Part shown: piece by piece, positions 33,980 to 42,439 of the stretch
Layout: every line of letters starts with the position of its first letter
Position numbering within the stretch: position 1 is the first letter of the stretch
Program-made: the position numbers and the translations under genes
The notes under the pieces: generated by a model
The model's input: only the letters and a program-made list of their open reading frames with translations
What the model was told of the DNA's origin: nothing
The model's database searches: none
Origin: Sphingobium sp. EM0848
GTDB taxonomy: Bacteria; Pseudomonadota; Alphaproteobacteria; Sphingomonadales; Sphingomonadaceae
Assembly (NCBI RefSeq): GCF_013375555.1
Contig: NZ_JABXWB010000005.1
Location: 1,762,001-1,826,000, forward strand
Length of the DNA stretch: 64,000 nucleotides
Reading direction: 5' to 3'

Positions 33980-34355
33980 TTGATGATCCTTCTGTCAGTT
34001 GGAAAGGTGATGAGATCCGCGTTTCCCGCTAAATCCGATGACGTGATGTTCGATCACGGAACGGTCCGGGGTCGATGTCCATCCCTCGACTCTTCGGCTG
34101 CGCAATCCATGCGCAGCCGAAGCTTGTTCGGCGCAAAAATGGCGATTACGCCTGCTTGCATGCGCATATCTTCCCCTCCTCCTTTCGCCGGACATAGCCC
34201 AGCCCCATGAGCCGGTCCATGACCCTGCCGCTCAAAAAGGATCAATCCATGACCAGCTATGGGCTTTTCTGACGATCCCTTTGCGACGGCCTTGCTCGAT
34301 TCCCTGAAAAATGCTCCCTAGGCGCCAACAGGACGATCCAAAGGGAGAAAATAGG
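33980..34355. other. 376-nt gap between divergent regulator and SDR, no gene seen
   Basis: The gap contains only short frames without family likeness. The best is a 21-codon frame at 34207-34272 without a clear ribosome site. No strong hairpin or repeated motif was found. It must hold the promoters of the XRE gene and of the SDR at 34356. Confidence 0.4.
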
Positions 34356-35039
34356 ATGACCGGACAGACCAAACGCATCATCGTGACGGGAAGCGCGGGT
34401 GTGCTGGGCAACGCCGTGGCCCGTGGACTGGTCGAAGCTGGCCATGCAGTGGCAGGAATTGACCGCGTGACTGATGAGCGACTTCCCGCAGCGGTCCATC
34501 AATGCATTGCCGACGATCTGGCAGACCCGACCCTCGCCGCCCGGGCGGTGGAGGAAGCCCGGTCGAAGCTGGGCGGCGTGGACGGCCTTGTCCATCTGGT
34601 CGGCGGCTTTGAATGGGTGCCGGTACAGGACAGCAGCCTTGCCACCTGGCGGTCGCTGTTTTCGATCAATGTCGAAACGGCCTTTTCGACAATCATGTCG
34701 ACCCTGCCAAATCTGGGCGACGGCGCAAGCATCCTGTGCGTCAGCGCAGCGGCGACAGCCAGCGCCGGGGCGGGCATGGGACCCTATACGGCCGCAAAAT
34801 CGGGCGTATCGCGCCTTGTCGAAGCACTGTCGGCGGAATTGAAACCGCGAAAAATCCGGATCAATGCGATCATGCCCTCGATCATCGACACGCCCCGCAA
34901 CCGCGCCGACATGCCCGATGCGGATCCGTCGGACTGGACCAGCCCCGCCGCCATTGCCGATGTCGTCGCCTTCCTGCTCAGCGATCAGGCGCGGGCGATC
35001 AACGGCGCATCGATTCCCGTAACGAATAGCGGAGGCTGA
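34356..35039 (+). CDS. SDR-family oxidoreductase
   Basis: The 227-residue short SDR has TGSAGVLG near residues 11-18, VHLVGGF instead of the usual NNAG motif, Ser in SAAATAS and YTAAKSG (Tyr-x3-Lys). I chose ATG 34356, which follows AAGGGAG and an AGG just upstream; a longer frame from 34311 has no ribosome site. It is preceded by the 376-nt gap and followed by a 112-nt gap, so it is probably monocistronic. Confidence 0.72.
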   Translation: MTGQTKRIIVTGSAGVLGNAVARGLVEAGHAVAGIDRVTDERLPAAVHQCIADDLADPTLAARAVEEARSKLGGVDGLVHLVGGFEWVPVQDSSLATWRSLFSINVETAFSTIMSTLPNLGDGASILCVSAAATASAGAGMGPYTAAKSGVSRLVEALSAELKPRKIRINAIMPSIIDTPRNRADMPDADPSDWTSPAAIADVVAFLLSDQARAINGASIPVTNSGG

Positions 35040-35100
35040 CCGCAGCCTTCACTGAAATATTACGCGATTCGTCATTATATCCATTCATTCATTCTCAATA

Positions 35101-35137
35101 TCGTTGTATGTGTCACTCAATTATACGCATACAACGA
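35101..35137. promoter_or_regulatory. 10-bp perfect inverted repeat before SDR-like gene
   Basis: TCGTTGTATG (35101-35110) and CATACAACGA (35128-35137) flank a 17-nt centre holding TATACG. The pair ends 14 nt before the start at 35152. Its size and position in the promoter suggest an operator for a dimeric regulator. Confidence 0.6.
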
Positions 35138-35151
35138 CAGGAGAAGGCTTA

Positions 35152-35919
35152 ATGGCGGATTTCCCGGACGGCGCGGCGATCATCTTTGGCGGTAGCGGCG
35201 GCATCGGCAAGGGCGTCGCGCTGGAATTTGCAATGGCGGGCACGGACGTCGCCATCTGCTACAACCGCAAGGAGGATGTGGCGCAGGCAACGGCGGAAGC
35301 GATCCGGGCGCTGGGTGTCAAGGCCAGCATCCACAAAGCGGACGTGCGCGACCGGGTAGCGCTGGAGGCGTTGGTCGAAACGGCGGTGGCCGAGCATGGC
35401 CGTATTCACAGCCTTGTCTGGGGCGCAGGCCCCCTGGTGCCGCAGGTCCCGTTGGCCGACTGGACAGAAGAGCAGTTCCGTCAGGCGGTGGAAGTGGAGG
35501 CCTTCGGTTTCTACAATGCGACACGCGCCTTCATCCCCCATATGCGGGAAAAGGGCGGCGGCAGCTTTACCCATCTGGGGTCGGCGGGGCATGACTGGTG
35601 GCCGAAGCTGGATGGGCTGTCGGTCGCGCCAAAGGCCATCAACGAAGCGCTGATCAAGGGCATCGCCAAGGAAGAAGGCCGCCATGAGATCCGCGCCAAT
35701 TCGGTGCTGATCGGCGTGATCGACGCTGGCATGTTCCACGAACTGTCTGCGCAGGGCGTGTTCGATGAAAAATGGAAAGAGGAAACCCATAAGCTGCTCT
35801 GCCTGAAGCGTTGGGGTGAAGCGGAAGATATCGGTCAGGCGGCGGTGTTCTTTGCGTCCCGGCGGGCCAATTATGTGACCGGACAGACCATCTCCGTGTC
35901 GGGTGGCTTTGGGGTTTGA
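35152..35919 (+). CDS. SDR-like protein lacking the catalytic tyrosine
   Basis: The 255-residue Rossmann protein keeps the cofactor motif GGSGGIG near residues 13-19 and Ser in THLGSAGHDWW, but where SDRs have Tyr-x3-Lys it reads Ser-Val-Ala-Pro-Lys, so Tyr is replaced. The C-terminal YVTGQTISVSGGFGV is canonical. AGGAGAAGG precedes the ATG. It may be an FabI-like or otherwise modified reductase, or a non-catalytic protein; divergent enoyl-reductase-type SDRs use other Tyr positions. Confidence 0.75.
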   Translation: MADFPDGAAIIFGGSGGIGKGVALEFAMAGTDVAICYNRKEDVAQATAEAIRALGVKASIHKADVRDRVALEALVETAVAEHGRIHSLVWGAGPLVPQVPLADWTEEQFRQAVEVEAFGFYNATRAFIPHMREKGGGSFTHLGSAGHDWWPKLDGLSVAPKAINEALIKGIAKEEGRHEIRANSVLIGVIDAGMFHELSAQGVFDEKWKEETHKLLCLKRWGEAEDIGQAAVFFASRRANYVTGQTISVSGGFGV

Positions 35920-36411
35920 GGGACCGGGGAGCCTAAAGCCTCTTCCCACAGGCGCGATCCGGCATTGCGAAACGAGGATCGGTCAGGAACGCGCGGTCGG
36001 TCAGGCTGTCGAGAAAGGCAAGCAGGGACGGCATCGCCATCTCCGGCAGCGCCAGCCGATGGCGCCGCACCGCCTCTTCCAATGTGCGGGCCGACCCGTC
36101 GTGCCACCATGGCCCCGTTACTGCGACATTACGCAGCGGCGGCGTGCGGAATCGGCCAGCATCCTTCGCATTGCCGGTCTTTTCACTAAGGCCCGGATCG
36201 CGCGCCTCCGCCGGTCCAAGCTGGTGGTAGCGCTCATCGGTCAGGTCGCGCCCCGCGTGGCAGGCTGCGCAGCCGTGCGAGACGAACAGGCTTGCGCCCT
36301 GCCGCGCATCATCCGATAGCGCAGCGCCATCTCCGGCGCGAAATCGGTCATAGGGACTGTCGAGCGCAATCAACGTCCGCTCAAAAGCCGCCAGCGCCGC
36401 AGCCACCGTGC

Positions 36412-36415
36412 CTAG
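36412..36415. repeat. Target-site duplication CTAG, left copy
   Basis: CTAG at 36412-36415 abuts the left inverted repeat of the element; the matching copy is at 37501-37504. Confidence 0.85.
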
Positions 36416-37407
36416 CTGTCTGGTTGCGACACATCATTGGCATAATATAATACGTCGTCGACTCTAGCCATAAGGTCGTCCTGCGCCGCTGTCCTGTAAA
36501 GGGGATTGGCAAGAGCAGGGTTGAGTTGGATCCGTTCATCTACCTTTTGGCTAGGCGAACCACCCTGGAGGACACGTTGTCGTCGCAAATTGTAGGCACG
36601 ATTAAAGCCGGTCAGCAGGATTTCGAGATCTGCGTGGCCAGCAACATTTATGCCGAGCACCTCGCTGGCGATGCGGCCATTGAAGCGCTCGACCATGCCG
36701 TTCGTCTGGGGCGTATAGGGCCGAGTCGTGCGATGGCTGACCTTGATTTTCGCGCAGGCGCGTTCAAAATCATCGGCGGTGAAGCAAGAACCCCGATCCG
36801 TCAGCACATGGGTGATGCGGAAGGGGAAGGCCTTCATGGCGGCCTTGAGGAAGGCAACCGCATTGGCGGCGTTCTCGGCGTCGTAGACGTTGAGGTGGAC
36901 AAAGCGTGAGCAGCGATCGATTGCGACATAGAGGAAGCGCTTACGGATCTCGCCGTCCGCGGTACGCAACTTGGGCAAATGTTTAACGTCGATGTGGACA
37001 AAACCGAGATCATAGTCGTGGAAGTGGCCCTGACCCTTGCGGGGCCGCACCGTCGGCTTGGGTGGTCGTCGATTGAGGCCTTCGGCCTTAAGGACACGAT
37101 AAATGCTATCGCGGTTGAGATGTGGCAGAAAGTGCCGGAGTACGAAAGCGAGATCGTCCAGCGGGAACCCTGTTGCTCTGCGCACGGCGCAGATGATGGC
37201 GCGCTCCTCCTCGTTCGTCCGCCAGGCAAGGCGCTTGGGTCGGCTTGATCGATCCTGGACCGCCTGCTCTCCGCGTCTCCGCCACTTGCGGACGGTCTCG
37301 TCGCTGATGCCATAGCGCTTCGCCACGACACTGGCAGGTTCGGTGGAGCGGGCAATGTCTGCCCGCACAGCGGGCGTGGTTCGGGCCTGAGGATGTATCT
37401 GCACCAT
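36412..37407 (-). CDS. IS481-family transposase
   Basis: The 331-residue transposase has a helix-turn-helix (VVAKRYGISDETVRKWRRRG near residues 27-46) and an rve catalytic core with Asp140 (FVHID), Asp204 (LTDRG) and Glu240 (NGMVE), giving the DDx35E spacing. ATG 37407 follows GAGG by about 7 nt. The stop codon TAG lies in the duplicated target site: the element supplies AG-C and the CTAG supplies TAG, so the frame closes only after insertion at CTAG. The gene is full length and appears intact. Confidence 0.93.
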   Translation of the reverse strand: MVQIHPQARTTPAVRADIARSTEPASVVAKRYGISDETVRKWRRRGEQAVQDRSSRPKRLAWRTNEEERAIICAVRRATGFPLDDLAFVLRHFLPHLNRDSIYRVLKAEGLNRRPPKPTVRPRKGQGHFHDYDLGFVHIDVKHLPKLRTADGEIRKRFLYVAIDRCSRFVHLNVYDAENAANAVAFLKAAMKAFPFRITHVLTDRGSCFTADDFERACAKIKVSHRTTRPYTPQTNGMVERFNGRIASEVLGINVAGHADLEILLTGFNRAYNLRRQRVLQGGSPSQKVDERIQLNPALANPLYRTAAQDDLMARVDDVLYYANDVSQPDS

Positions 37408-37500
37408 CACGAAACCTCATCAACAAGAGCAGCAAAGCGCCAAGCGTGATCCGCAATAGCGCTACTTACCATGTCCCAATGATGTGTCGCAACCAGACAG
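36416..37500 (-). mobile_element. IS481-family insertion sequence, 1085 bp
   Basis: Perfect 25-bp terminal inverted repeats (36416-36440 and 37476-37500, beginning CTGTCTGGTTGCGAC) bound one transposase gene and are flanked by CTAG on both sides. IS481 relatives are known to prefer CTAG-centred targets. Perfect ends, exact duplication and an intact transposase imply recent insertion. Confidence 0.93.
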
Positions 37501-37504
37501 CTAG
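37501..37504. repeat. Target-site duplication CTAG, right copy
   Basis: CTAG at 37501-37504 directly follows the right inverted repeat and matches the left copy. Because CTAG is itself palindromic, the true duplication could be read only as these four bases. Confidence 0.85.
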
Positions 37505-37998
37505 GTCGATCCGCCCCCGCTCCGCCGGAAAGGCCCGTGCGAACATCCGGCGATAACAGGCATTGGTCCCCAGCCGGCGCGACAGTTCCGTCTCCAGTCC
37601 CCTCATCCCCATTTCGACCGGATGCTCGCCCAACAAGGGAACCAGCGCCTGCGCCTCCAGGTCGATGATCGCGGGATCGGCTATGGTCAGCCGTGCGCGC
37701 CAGGCGACATTGGCAAGCCCCGGCACGTTGCGCCGCCCCGGATCGCCGTGCACACCGGGCCGCATCGCGTTGCCGTCGGCAAAACCGCGCTTCTGCTCAT
37801 GACAGGCCGCGCAGGCCATGGTGCCATTGGCCGACAGATCCGCGTCGTAGAAGAGGCGGCGCCCCAGTTCGACCTTCGCCACGCTCATCGGGTTTCCCGC
37901 AGGGATAGCAGGCGATGCCACCCCGGCGGGTAAATCCCAGCGCCACGGCCGCCCTGCCCCGACAAGCAGCAGCACCCCCGCCGCGAGCAGCCACCTCT

Positions 37999-38526
37999 TC
38001 ACGGCAGGCGCGTCACGATCAGCGCCAGCCTATCCTCACCATTGGCCGCCATCTGAAGCGTGTAACGCCCCGGCTGCAACGCATAATCGACCATCTTGCG
38101 AATGCCCGAACAGTCCGGGCCGTGGCCATGGGCGACGGATTCCATCGCCTTGCCATCCTTCACCACATCGACCCAGGCACCCGAGCCGAGCGCCACGCGC
38201 CACGTCCCGGCCTCTTTCACGGTGAAGCTTGCCAGCCCACCATAGCTGACCGTCCCACCGGGCTTGGCCGGACGCAGCGGATAGACGACACTGGGCGTTG
38301 GCAACAGCGTCATTGCCACCGCCTGCCCCGGCGTCAGCGCTGCACGAGCAGCCCCCTTCCGGTCGGCGGCAGCCTGTAGGGGGATGGGCTGATTCCATGA
38401 GGCGAGCGGTGCAGGCAGCTCCACCGGAACCTTACAGAGCTCGGCATCATGGCCCATCTGCGCCAGTGCGGGCGCGGAAGACAAAGCCAAGGGGAAAAGC
38501 TGCAGCGAAACAGCGCGGAACGGCAT
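37999..38526 (-). CDS. Secreted protein of unknown function
   Basis: The 175-residue protein starts at ATG 38526 with a signal peptide ending APALAQ (about residue 22). The mature part has two Cys (ELCKVP near 31 and GPDCSG near 137), a beta-rich composition, and a final LQPGRYTLQMAANGEDRLALIV like a beta-sandwich domain. I do not recognise the family. It overlaps the di-haem peroxidase by 4 nt and is divergent from a TonB receptor, so the three may form one metal or substrate handling unit. Longer upstream frames have no signal peptide and no ribosome site. Confidence 0.68.
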   Translation of the reverse strand: MPFRAVSLQLFPLALSSAPALAQMGHDAELCKVPVELPAPLASWNQPIPLQAAADRKGAARAALTPGQAVAMTLLPTPSVVYPLRPAKPGGTVSYGGLASFTVKEAGTWRVALGSGAWVDVVKDGKAMESVAHGHGPDCSGIRKMVDYALQPGRYTLQMAANGEDRLALIVTRLP

Positions 38527-38551
38527 CAAGGGCTTTCTTCTCCGACTCAAA

Positions 38552-38573
38552 GCTATATACGCGGCGATATAGC
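38552..38573. promoter_or_regulatory. Inverted repeat GCTATAT-N8-ATATAGC in divergent promoter
   Basis: GCTATAT (38552-38558) and ATATAGC (38567-38573) lie in the 76-nt gap between the secreted-protein gene and the TonB receptor, flanked by outer GACTC and GAGTC. It does not look like a Fur box. It could control both directions. Confidence 0.5.
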
Positions 38574-38602
38574 GAGTCGAACGACCAGAAAAGGGGAATT
38601 TC

Positions 38603-40747
38603 ATGCGTATCACCCTGGCTGCCCTGCTCATGGCAGGCGCCATCTTCGCGCCCATGGCGCAGGCGCAAACCGGCACCCCAGCCGAAGCTGACCCGTCCGA
38701 CCGCTTCTCCCTTGGTCAGATCATCGTCACCGCGCCCAAGGCACAAGGCATAGAGATTGACGGCAGCACCCTTTCCTCCGACGCCATCTACACCTTCAGC
38801 CGCACGGCGCTCGACGATGCGGTCAACCTGATGCCCGGCGTCGCGGCGGGCAATAGCGGCGGCACCCGTAACGAGCGACTGGTGTTCGTTCGGGGTTTCG
38901 ACCGTTTCCAGGTACCGCTCTCCATCGACGGCATCCGGGTTTACCTGCCCGCCGACAACCGGCTGGACTATGGCCGCTTCCTGACCACTGACATATCAGA
39001 GGTGCAGGTGGCGAAGGGTTATGCCTCCGTGCTGGACGGCCCCGGCGGCATGGGCGGCGCGATCAACCTGGTCACACGCAAGCCGACCAAGGAATTGGAC
39101 GTTGATGTGCGCGGCACGGTGAATTTCGACAATGACACGGACTATGCGGGCTATTCCACATCGGCGATGGTCGGCACGAAACAGGACAGATGGTATGCGC
39201 AGGCGAGCTACGCCCGCAGTTTCACCGACCATTGGAACCTGCCCCACGACTTCACGCCGCGCAATCCGGCACTGGAGGATGGCGGCGCCCGCGACTTTTC
39301 CCGCACGCAGGACTGGCGCAGCAATGTGAAGCTGGGCTTCACCCCCAATGCGACGGACGAATATGCGATCAGCTACACCCACCAGTCCGGCGAGAAGAGC
39401 GCACCGCTGCATATCAGCGACACGGTGACGACGCCGCGCTTCTGGGACTGGCCAAAATGGGACATCGACAGCGTTTATTTCCTGTCGACCACGGCGCTGG
39501 GCGACCGCGCAACGCTCAAGACGCGGACTTATTATAACGTCTTCGATTCCATGCTGCGGTCCTTCGACGACCGGACGCTCACGACACAGACCAAAGGTTA
39601 CGCCTTTAACAGCCCCTATCAGGACAAGGCATGGGGCGGCTCGCTCCAGCTCGATTTCCGCGCGACGGACGCGGACACGATGCGCATCGCCTATCATTAT
39701 CGGCACGACAAACATGTGGAATTCCAGACCAGCTTTTCCTCGACAGGCGTCGGAACGACCGAGCCGAAACAGACCCAGGCCGAAGACACCTATTCCATCG
39801 CGCTGGAAAATGAGTTGAGGATCACGCCCGCACTCCGTTTCACGCTGGGCGGCAGCTATGACTGGCGCGATCTCAAGCTCGCGGAGGAATATGGCTCACC
39901 GCTGGGCACCAATGGCGCGAAGGTGCTGTACAATTATCCCCGCCGCGATGCGGATACGTGGAACTTGCAAGGCAGGTTCGACTGGCAGGCAAGCGATGCG
40001 CTGAACCTGCACGCCAGCCTTTCCTCCCGCGCCCGTTTTCCCACCATCTTCGAACGCTTCAGCCAAAGGTTCAACAGCGCCATCCCCAATCCAGAGTTGA
40101 AGGCGGAACGTGCCACCAATGCGGAAATCGGCGGAAGCTGGGCACGCGGCCCGGTGCGGATGGAAGGCGCACTCTTCTATAGCTGGGTGCGCGATGCGAT
40201 CTTCAGCGTGCCAACGCCTGCCTATCCCTGCACTGCGTCGACCACACCGCCCGCTGTTCCCACGCCGGGCTGCGCGCTCACCAATCTGACGCAGAGCCGC
40301 AATGTCGGCAGCGGTCATTATTATGGCGTGGAACTGTCGGTATCGGCTACGATCCTGCCGGGGTTGGACCTGGGCATGAACTATACCGGAATCAAGCGGG
40401 TGCTGGACTATGCCGCCAATCCGCTCTTCCACCCGACCGGCGTGCCGACGCATAAGGGCTTTGCCTATCTCGACTGGGCGCCGGTCGAGAAGCTGCATAT
40501 CGTTCCCAGCGTCGATCTTGCATCCAACCGCTGGACCCTGTTCACCGCGACAACCGCGACCCAGCCGCAAATCTATTATCGTACCGGCGCCTATGTGAAT
40601 GCGGGGCTGCGGGTCGATTATGCGCTGACCGACCATATCGAGATCGGCGTCGGCGGCCGCAACCTGTTCGATGATTATTACACGTTGACGGACGGCTTTC
40701 CCGAACCGGGCCGGACCCTGTTCGCCAGCATCCGGGCACGTTATTAA
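38603..40747 (+). CDS. TonB-dependent receptor, siderophore-receptor type
   Basis: The 714-residue receptor has a signal peptide ending MAQAQ (about residue 22), a TonB-box region FSLGQIIVTAPKAQG, a plug with MPGVAAGNSGGTRNERLVFVRGFDRFQVPLSIDGIRVYLP near residues 75-115, and a barrel that ends LFASIRARY. It is shorter than the two other receptors and closer to FepA/CirA or metal-complex receptors. Two Cys occur in an extracellular-loop region near residues 545-557. It is divergent from the secreted protein and the broken di-haem peroxidase. Confidence 0.86.
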   Translation: MRITLAALLMAGAIFAPMAQAQTGTPAEADPSDRFSLGQIIVTAPKAQGIEIDGSTLSSDAIYTFSRTALDDAVNLMPGVAAGNSGGTRNERLVFVRGFDRFQVPLSIDGIRVYLPADNRLDYGRFLTTDISEVQVAKGYASVLDGPGGMGGAINLVTRKPTKELDVDVRGTVNFDNDTDYAGYSTSAMVGTKQDRWYAQASYARSFTDHWNLPHDFTPRNPALEDGGARDFSRTQDWRSNVKLGFTPNATDEYAISYTHQSGEKSAPLHISDTVTTPRFWDWPKWDIDSVYFLSTTALGDRATLKTRTYYNVFDSMLRSFDDRTLTTQTKGYAFNSPYQDKAWGGSLQLDFRATDADTMRIAYHYRHDKHVEFQTSFSSTGVGTTEPKQTQAEDTYSIALENELRITPALRFTLGGSYDWRDLKLAEEYGSPLGTNGAKVLYNYPRRDADTWNLQGRFDWQASDALNLHASLSSRARFPTIFERFSQRFNSAIPNPELKAERATNAEIGGSWARGPVRMEGALFYSWVRDAIFSVPTPAYPCTASTTPPAVPTPGCALTNLTQSRNVGSGHYYGVELSVSATILPGLDLGMNYTGIKRVLDYAANPLFHPTGVPTHKGFAYLDWAPVEKLHIVPSVDLASNRWTLFTATTATQPQIYYRTGAYVNAGLRVDYALTDHIEIGVGGRNLFDDYYTLTDGFPEPGRTLFASIRARY

Positions 40748-40887
40748 AGTCTGTCTGGAACATCAGGGATGCGCGTTTCGGCGCAGGATGGTGCGGCCCA
40801 TGACCGTACCATTGTTGCGCCGGAACCCGGCAAACGTCTTGAAACCAGCTTTTCTACCCAATGGCAGGAAGCATGGCACTGGGCAGC

Positions 40888-41859
40888 TCAAACATCGTTC
40901 CCTTTGGCAGCTGGCCGCCGATGGGCTCTCAGGCAGGATGTCACACCCGCGATGAGCAATAGGAAGGCCACGGCTTCCGATGCGGTCGGCATTCGCTGGG
41001 TCCAGACGAAGCCATAGAGCAGCGCGAACAGCGTTTCGAACAGGATCATCTGACCCGACAGGGTCAGTGGCAAGAGCCGGCTCATCCGGTTCCAAAGCGC
41101 ATTCCCAAGGATTGAGGCGAGCAACGCCACAGCGATTGAAACACCGGCAAACTGCCCCCAATCTGCAGCGCCGTGGCGCAATGCTCCCCAATATATGGCG
41201 AGAGGGATCAGCGCCAGGGCCTGGACGCCGGTGACCAGACCGTTCAGCAAATTCCAGTCATGGGCAGACACATGATTCAGCCTGACAAGGCAGCGGCTGT
41301 TGCCAATGGCGAACGAGGTCCAGGATACCAGCGCTCCGACGGCGCACAGAAGCGCGATCAGGCTGGTCCCCTGCGATGTGGACGTTCCGCCGGTCAAGGC
41401 CTGCCAACTGATGCAGAATACACCACCTACGCACAACATCAGCGACGGCGCGAGTTTACGCAATGGTATCGCTCCCCTGTCCCGGCTGCCAATGACCGTT
41501 ACCGTGACAGGAAGAAAACCGATGATCAGCGATGTCATCGCAATCCCGCCTCTTTGAACGGCAGTCGCGAGCAATATATAATAGAGTGTGTTGCCGGCCA
41601 GTGAGAGACAGACAAGAGACAGCCAGTCGCGCCCCGTCAACAATGGGATCGCCCCTCCCCATCGCGGCATGACGAGAATGGCGGCCAAGGCTCCATACGC
41701 AAGATAGCGCCCAATCGCGAGTTCCAGCGGGGTGAAACTATACACCAGCGCTGGGGCGAGAAAGACCAGTCCCCACAGCGCGCCCGCACCGACGCCGCAG
41801 GCAATCCCCTGAACGGTTCGATCGGCACCGCGAACCGAATTGCTGAGTGTGATATCCAT
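40888..41859 (-). CDS. EamA/DMT-family transporter
   Basis: The 323-residue membrane protein has about ten hydrophobic segments in two EamA repeats (for example GALWGLVFLAPALVYSF near residues 26-42 and LSGQMILFETLFALLYGFVW near 266-285). DMT carriers export amino acids or metabolites. A divergent Lrp/AsnC regulator 88 nt away is the usual partner of amino-acid exporters, so export of an amino acid is likely. The 140-nt gap to the TonB receptor holds nothing recognisable. Confidence 0.84.
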   Translation of the reverse strand: MDITLSNSVRGADRTVQGIACGVGAGALWGLVFLAPALVYSFTPLELAIGRYLAYGALAAILVMPRWGGAIPLLTGRDWLSLVCLSLAGNTLYYILLATAVQRGGIAMTSLIIGFLPVTVTVIGSRDRGAIPLRKLAPSLMLCVGGVFCISWQALTGGTSTSQGTSLIALLCAVGALVSWTSFAIGNSRCLVRLNHVSAHDWNLLNGLVTGVQALALIPLAIYWGALRHGAADWGQFAGVSIAVALLASILGNALWNRMSRLLPLTLSGQMILFETLFALLYGFVWTQRMPTASEAVAFLLLIAGVTSCLRAHRRPAAKGNDV

Positions 41860-41947
41860 GATGCTCCTCGTAGGCGGGGAGCATTATCACGGCAGTGGTG
41901 AGATTTGGGCTCTTGATCAGGCACCAAAATGCAACAAAAACTCGTTT

Positions 41948-42430
41948 ATGGCTCGAACTTCCTCCCTCCGCTCGCTCGACAGCTTCGATCGGGCAATTCT
42001 CAGGATCATTCAACGCGACAACAAGATCCCGCAGCGCACGATCGCTGAAGCGGTGAATCTGTCGGCCGCTGCCGTCCAGCGACGCATCGCCGCGATGGAG
42101 GCGGCGGGCATCATTCGGCATAACGTCGCGATCATCGACACCAAGGCTCTTGGCATGACGATCACCTCCATCGTCGAGGTGCATTTGATCAACGAACGGC
42201 CCATGACGGTCGACGGCGCCAAGGCGCTGTTCCTGGCAGCCCCTGAAGTCCAGCAATGCTATTATGTCACAGGCGGGATCAGCTTCGTGCTGGTGATCGT
42301 GACGCAGGACATGATCGAATATGAGGCCATCACGCGACGCCTGTTTGCCGATAACGAAGCGGTGTCGAGCTTTCGCAGCCTGATCGCGCTCGATCGCGTA
42401 AAGGCAGGCGCGGAGATAGTCATCCCGTAA
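41948..42430 (+). CDS. Lrp/AsnC-family regulator
   Basis: The 160-residue protein has the AsnC helix-turn-helix (LDSFDRAILRIIQRDNKIPQRTIAEAVNLSAAAVQRRI near residues 10-47) and a RAM ligand-binding domain with YYVTGGISFVLVIV near 105-118. I chose ATG 41948; the frame is open further upstream to 41840 but that part lies over the transporter promoter. It probably controls the divergent EamA transporter and itself in response to an amino acid. Confidence 0.85.
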   Translation: MARTSSLRSLDSFDRAILRIIQRDNKIPQRTIAEAVNLSAAAVQRRIAAMEAAGIIRHNVAIIDTKALGMTITSIVEVHLINERPMTVDGAKALFLAAPEVQQCYYVTGGISFVLVIVTQDMIEYEAITRRLFADNEAVSSFRSLIALDRVKAGAEIVIP

Positions 42431-42439
42431 ACGCCCGCG

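Larger units (their letters stand above)
35933..38002 (-). pseudogene. MauG/CcpA-like di-haem cytochrome c peroxidase, split by IS481-type element
   Basis: The N-terminal half (38002-37501) has a signal anchor and a haem site CAACH; the C-terminal half (36415-35933) has a second haem site CAACH. Removing the element and one CTAG copy rejoins the frame exactly: FPAERGRIDLG runs into TVAAALAAFERTL. The joined product would be about 327 residues, the size of MauG-type di-haem proteins. The start overlaps the secreted-protein gene by 4 nt. The function is presumably lost in this strain. In the intact state it would be periplasmic. Confidence 0.9.

Noticed and set aside
34207..34272. 21-codon frame in the gap before the SDR at 34356
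   Set aside because: No clear ribosome site, no repeated codon pattern of a leader peptide and no attenuator hairpin were seen.
37999..38526. The secreted protein as an MbnP-type partner of a MauG-like enzyme
   Set aside because: It is shorter than MbnP and has only two Cys, without the four-Cys pattern; the resemblance is limited to gene context.
38552..38573. Fur box before the third TonB receptor
   Set aside because: The dyad GCTATAT-N8-ATATAGC does not match the GATAAT-based Fur consensus.
41840..41947. N-terminal extension of the Lrp regulator
   Set aside because: The extra 36 codons lie over the divergent promoter and are not part of the AsnC fold; ATG 41948 gives the normal length.
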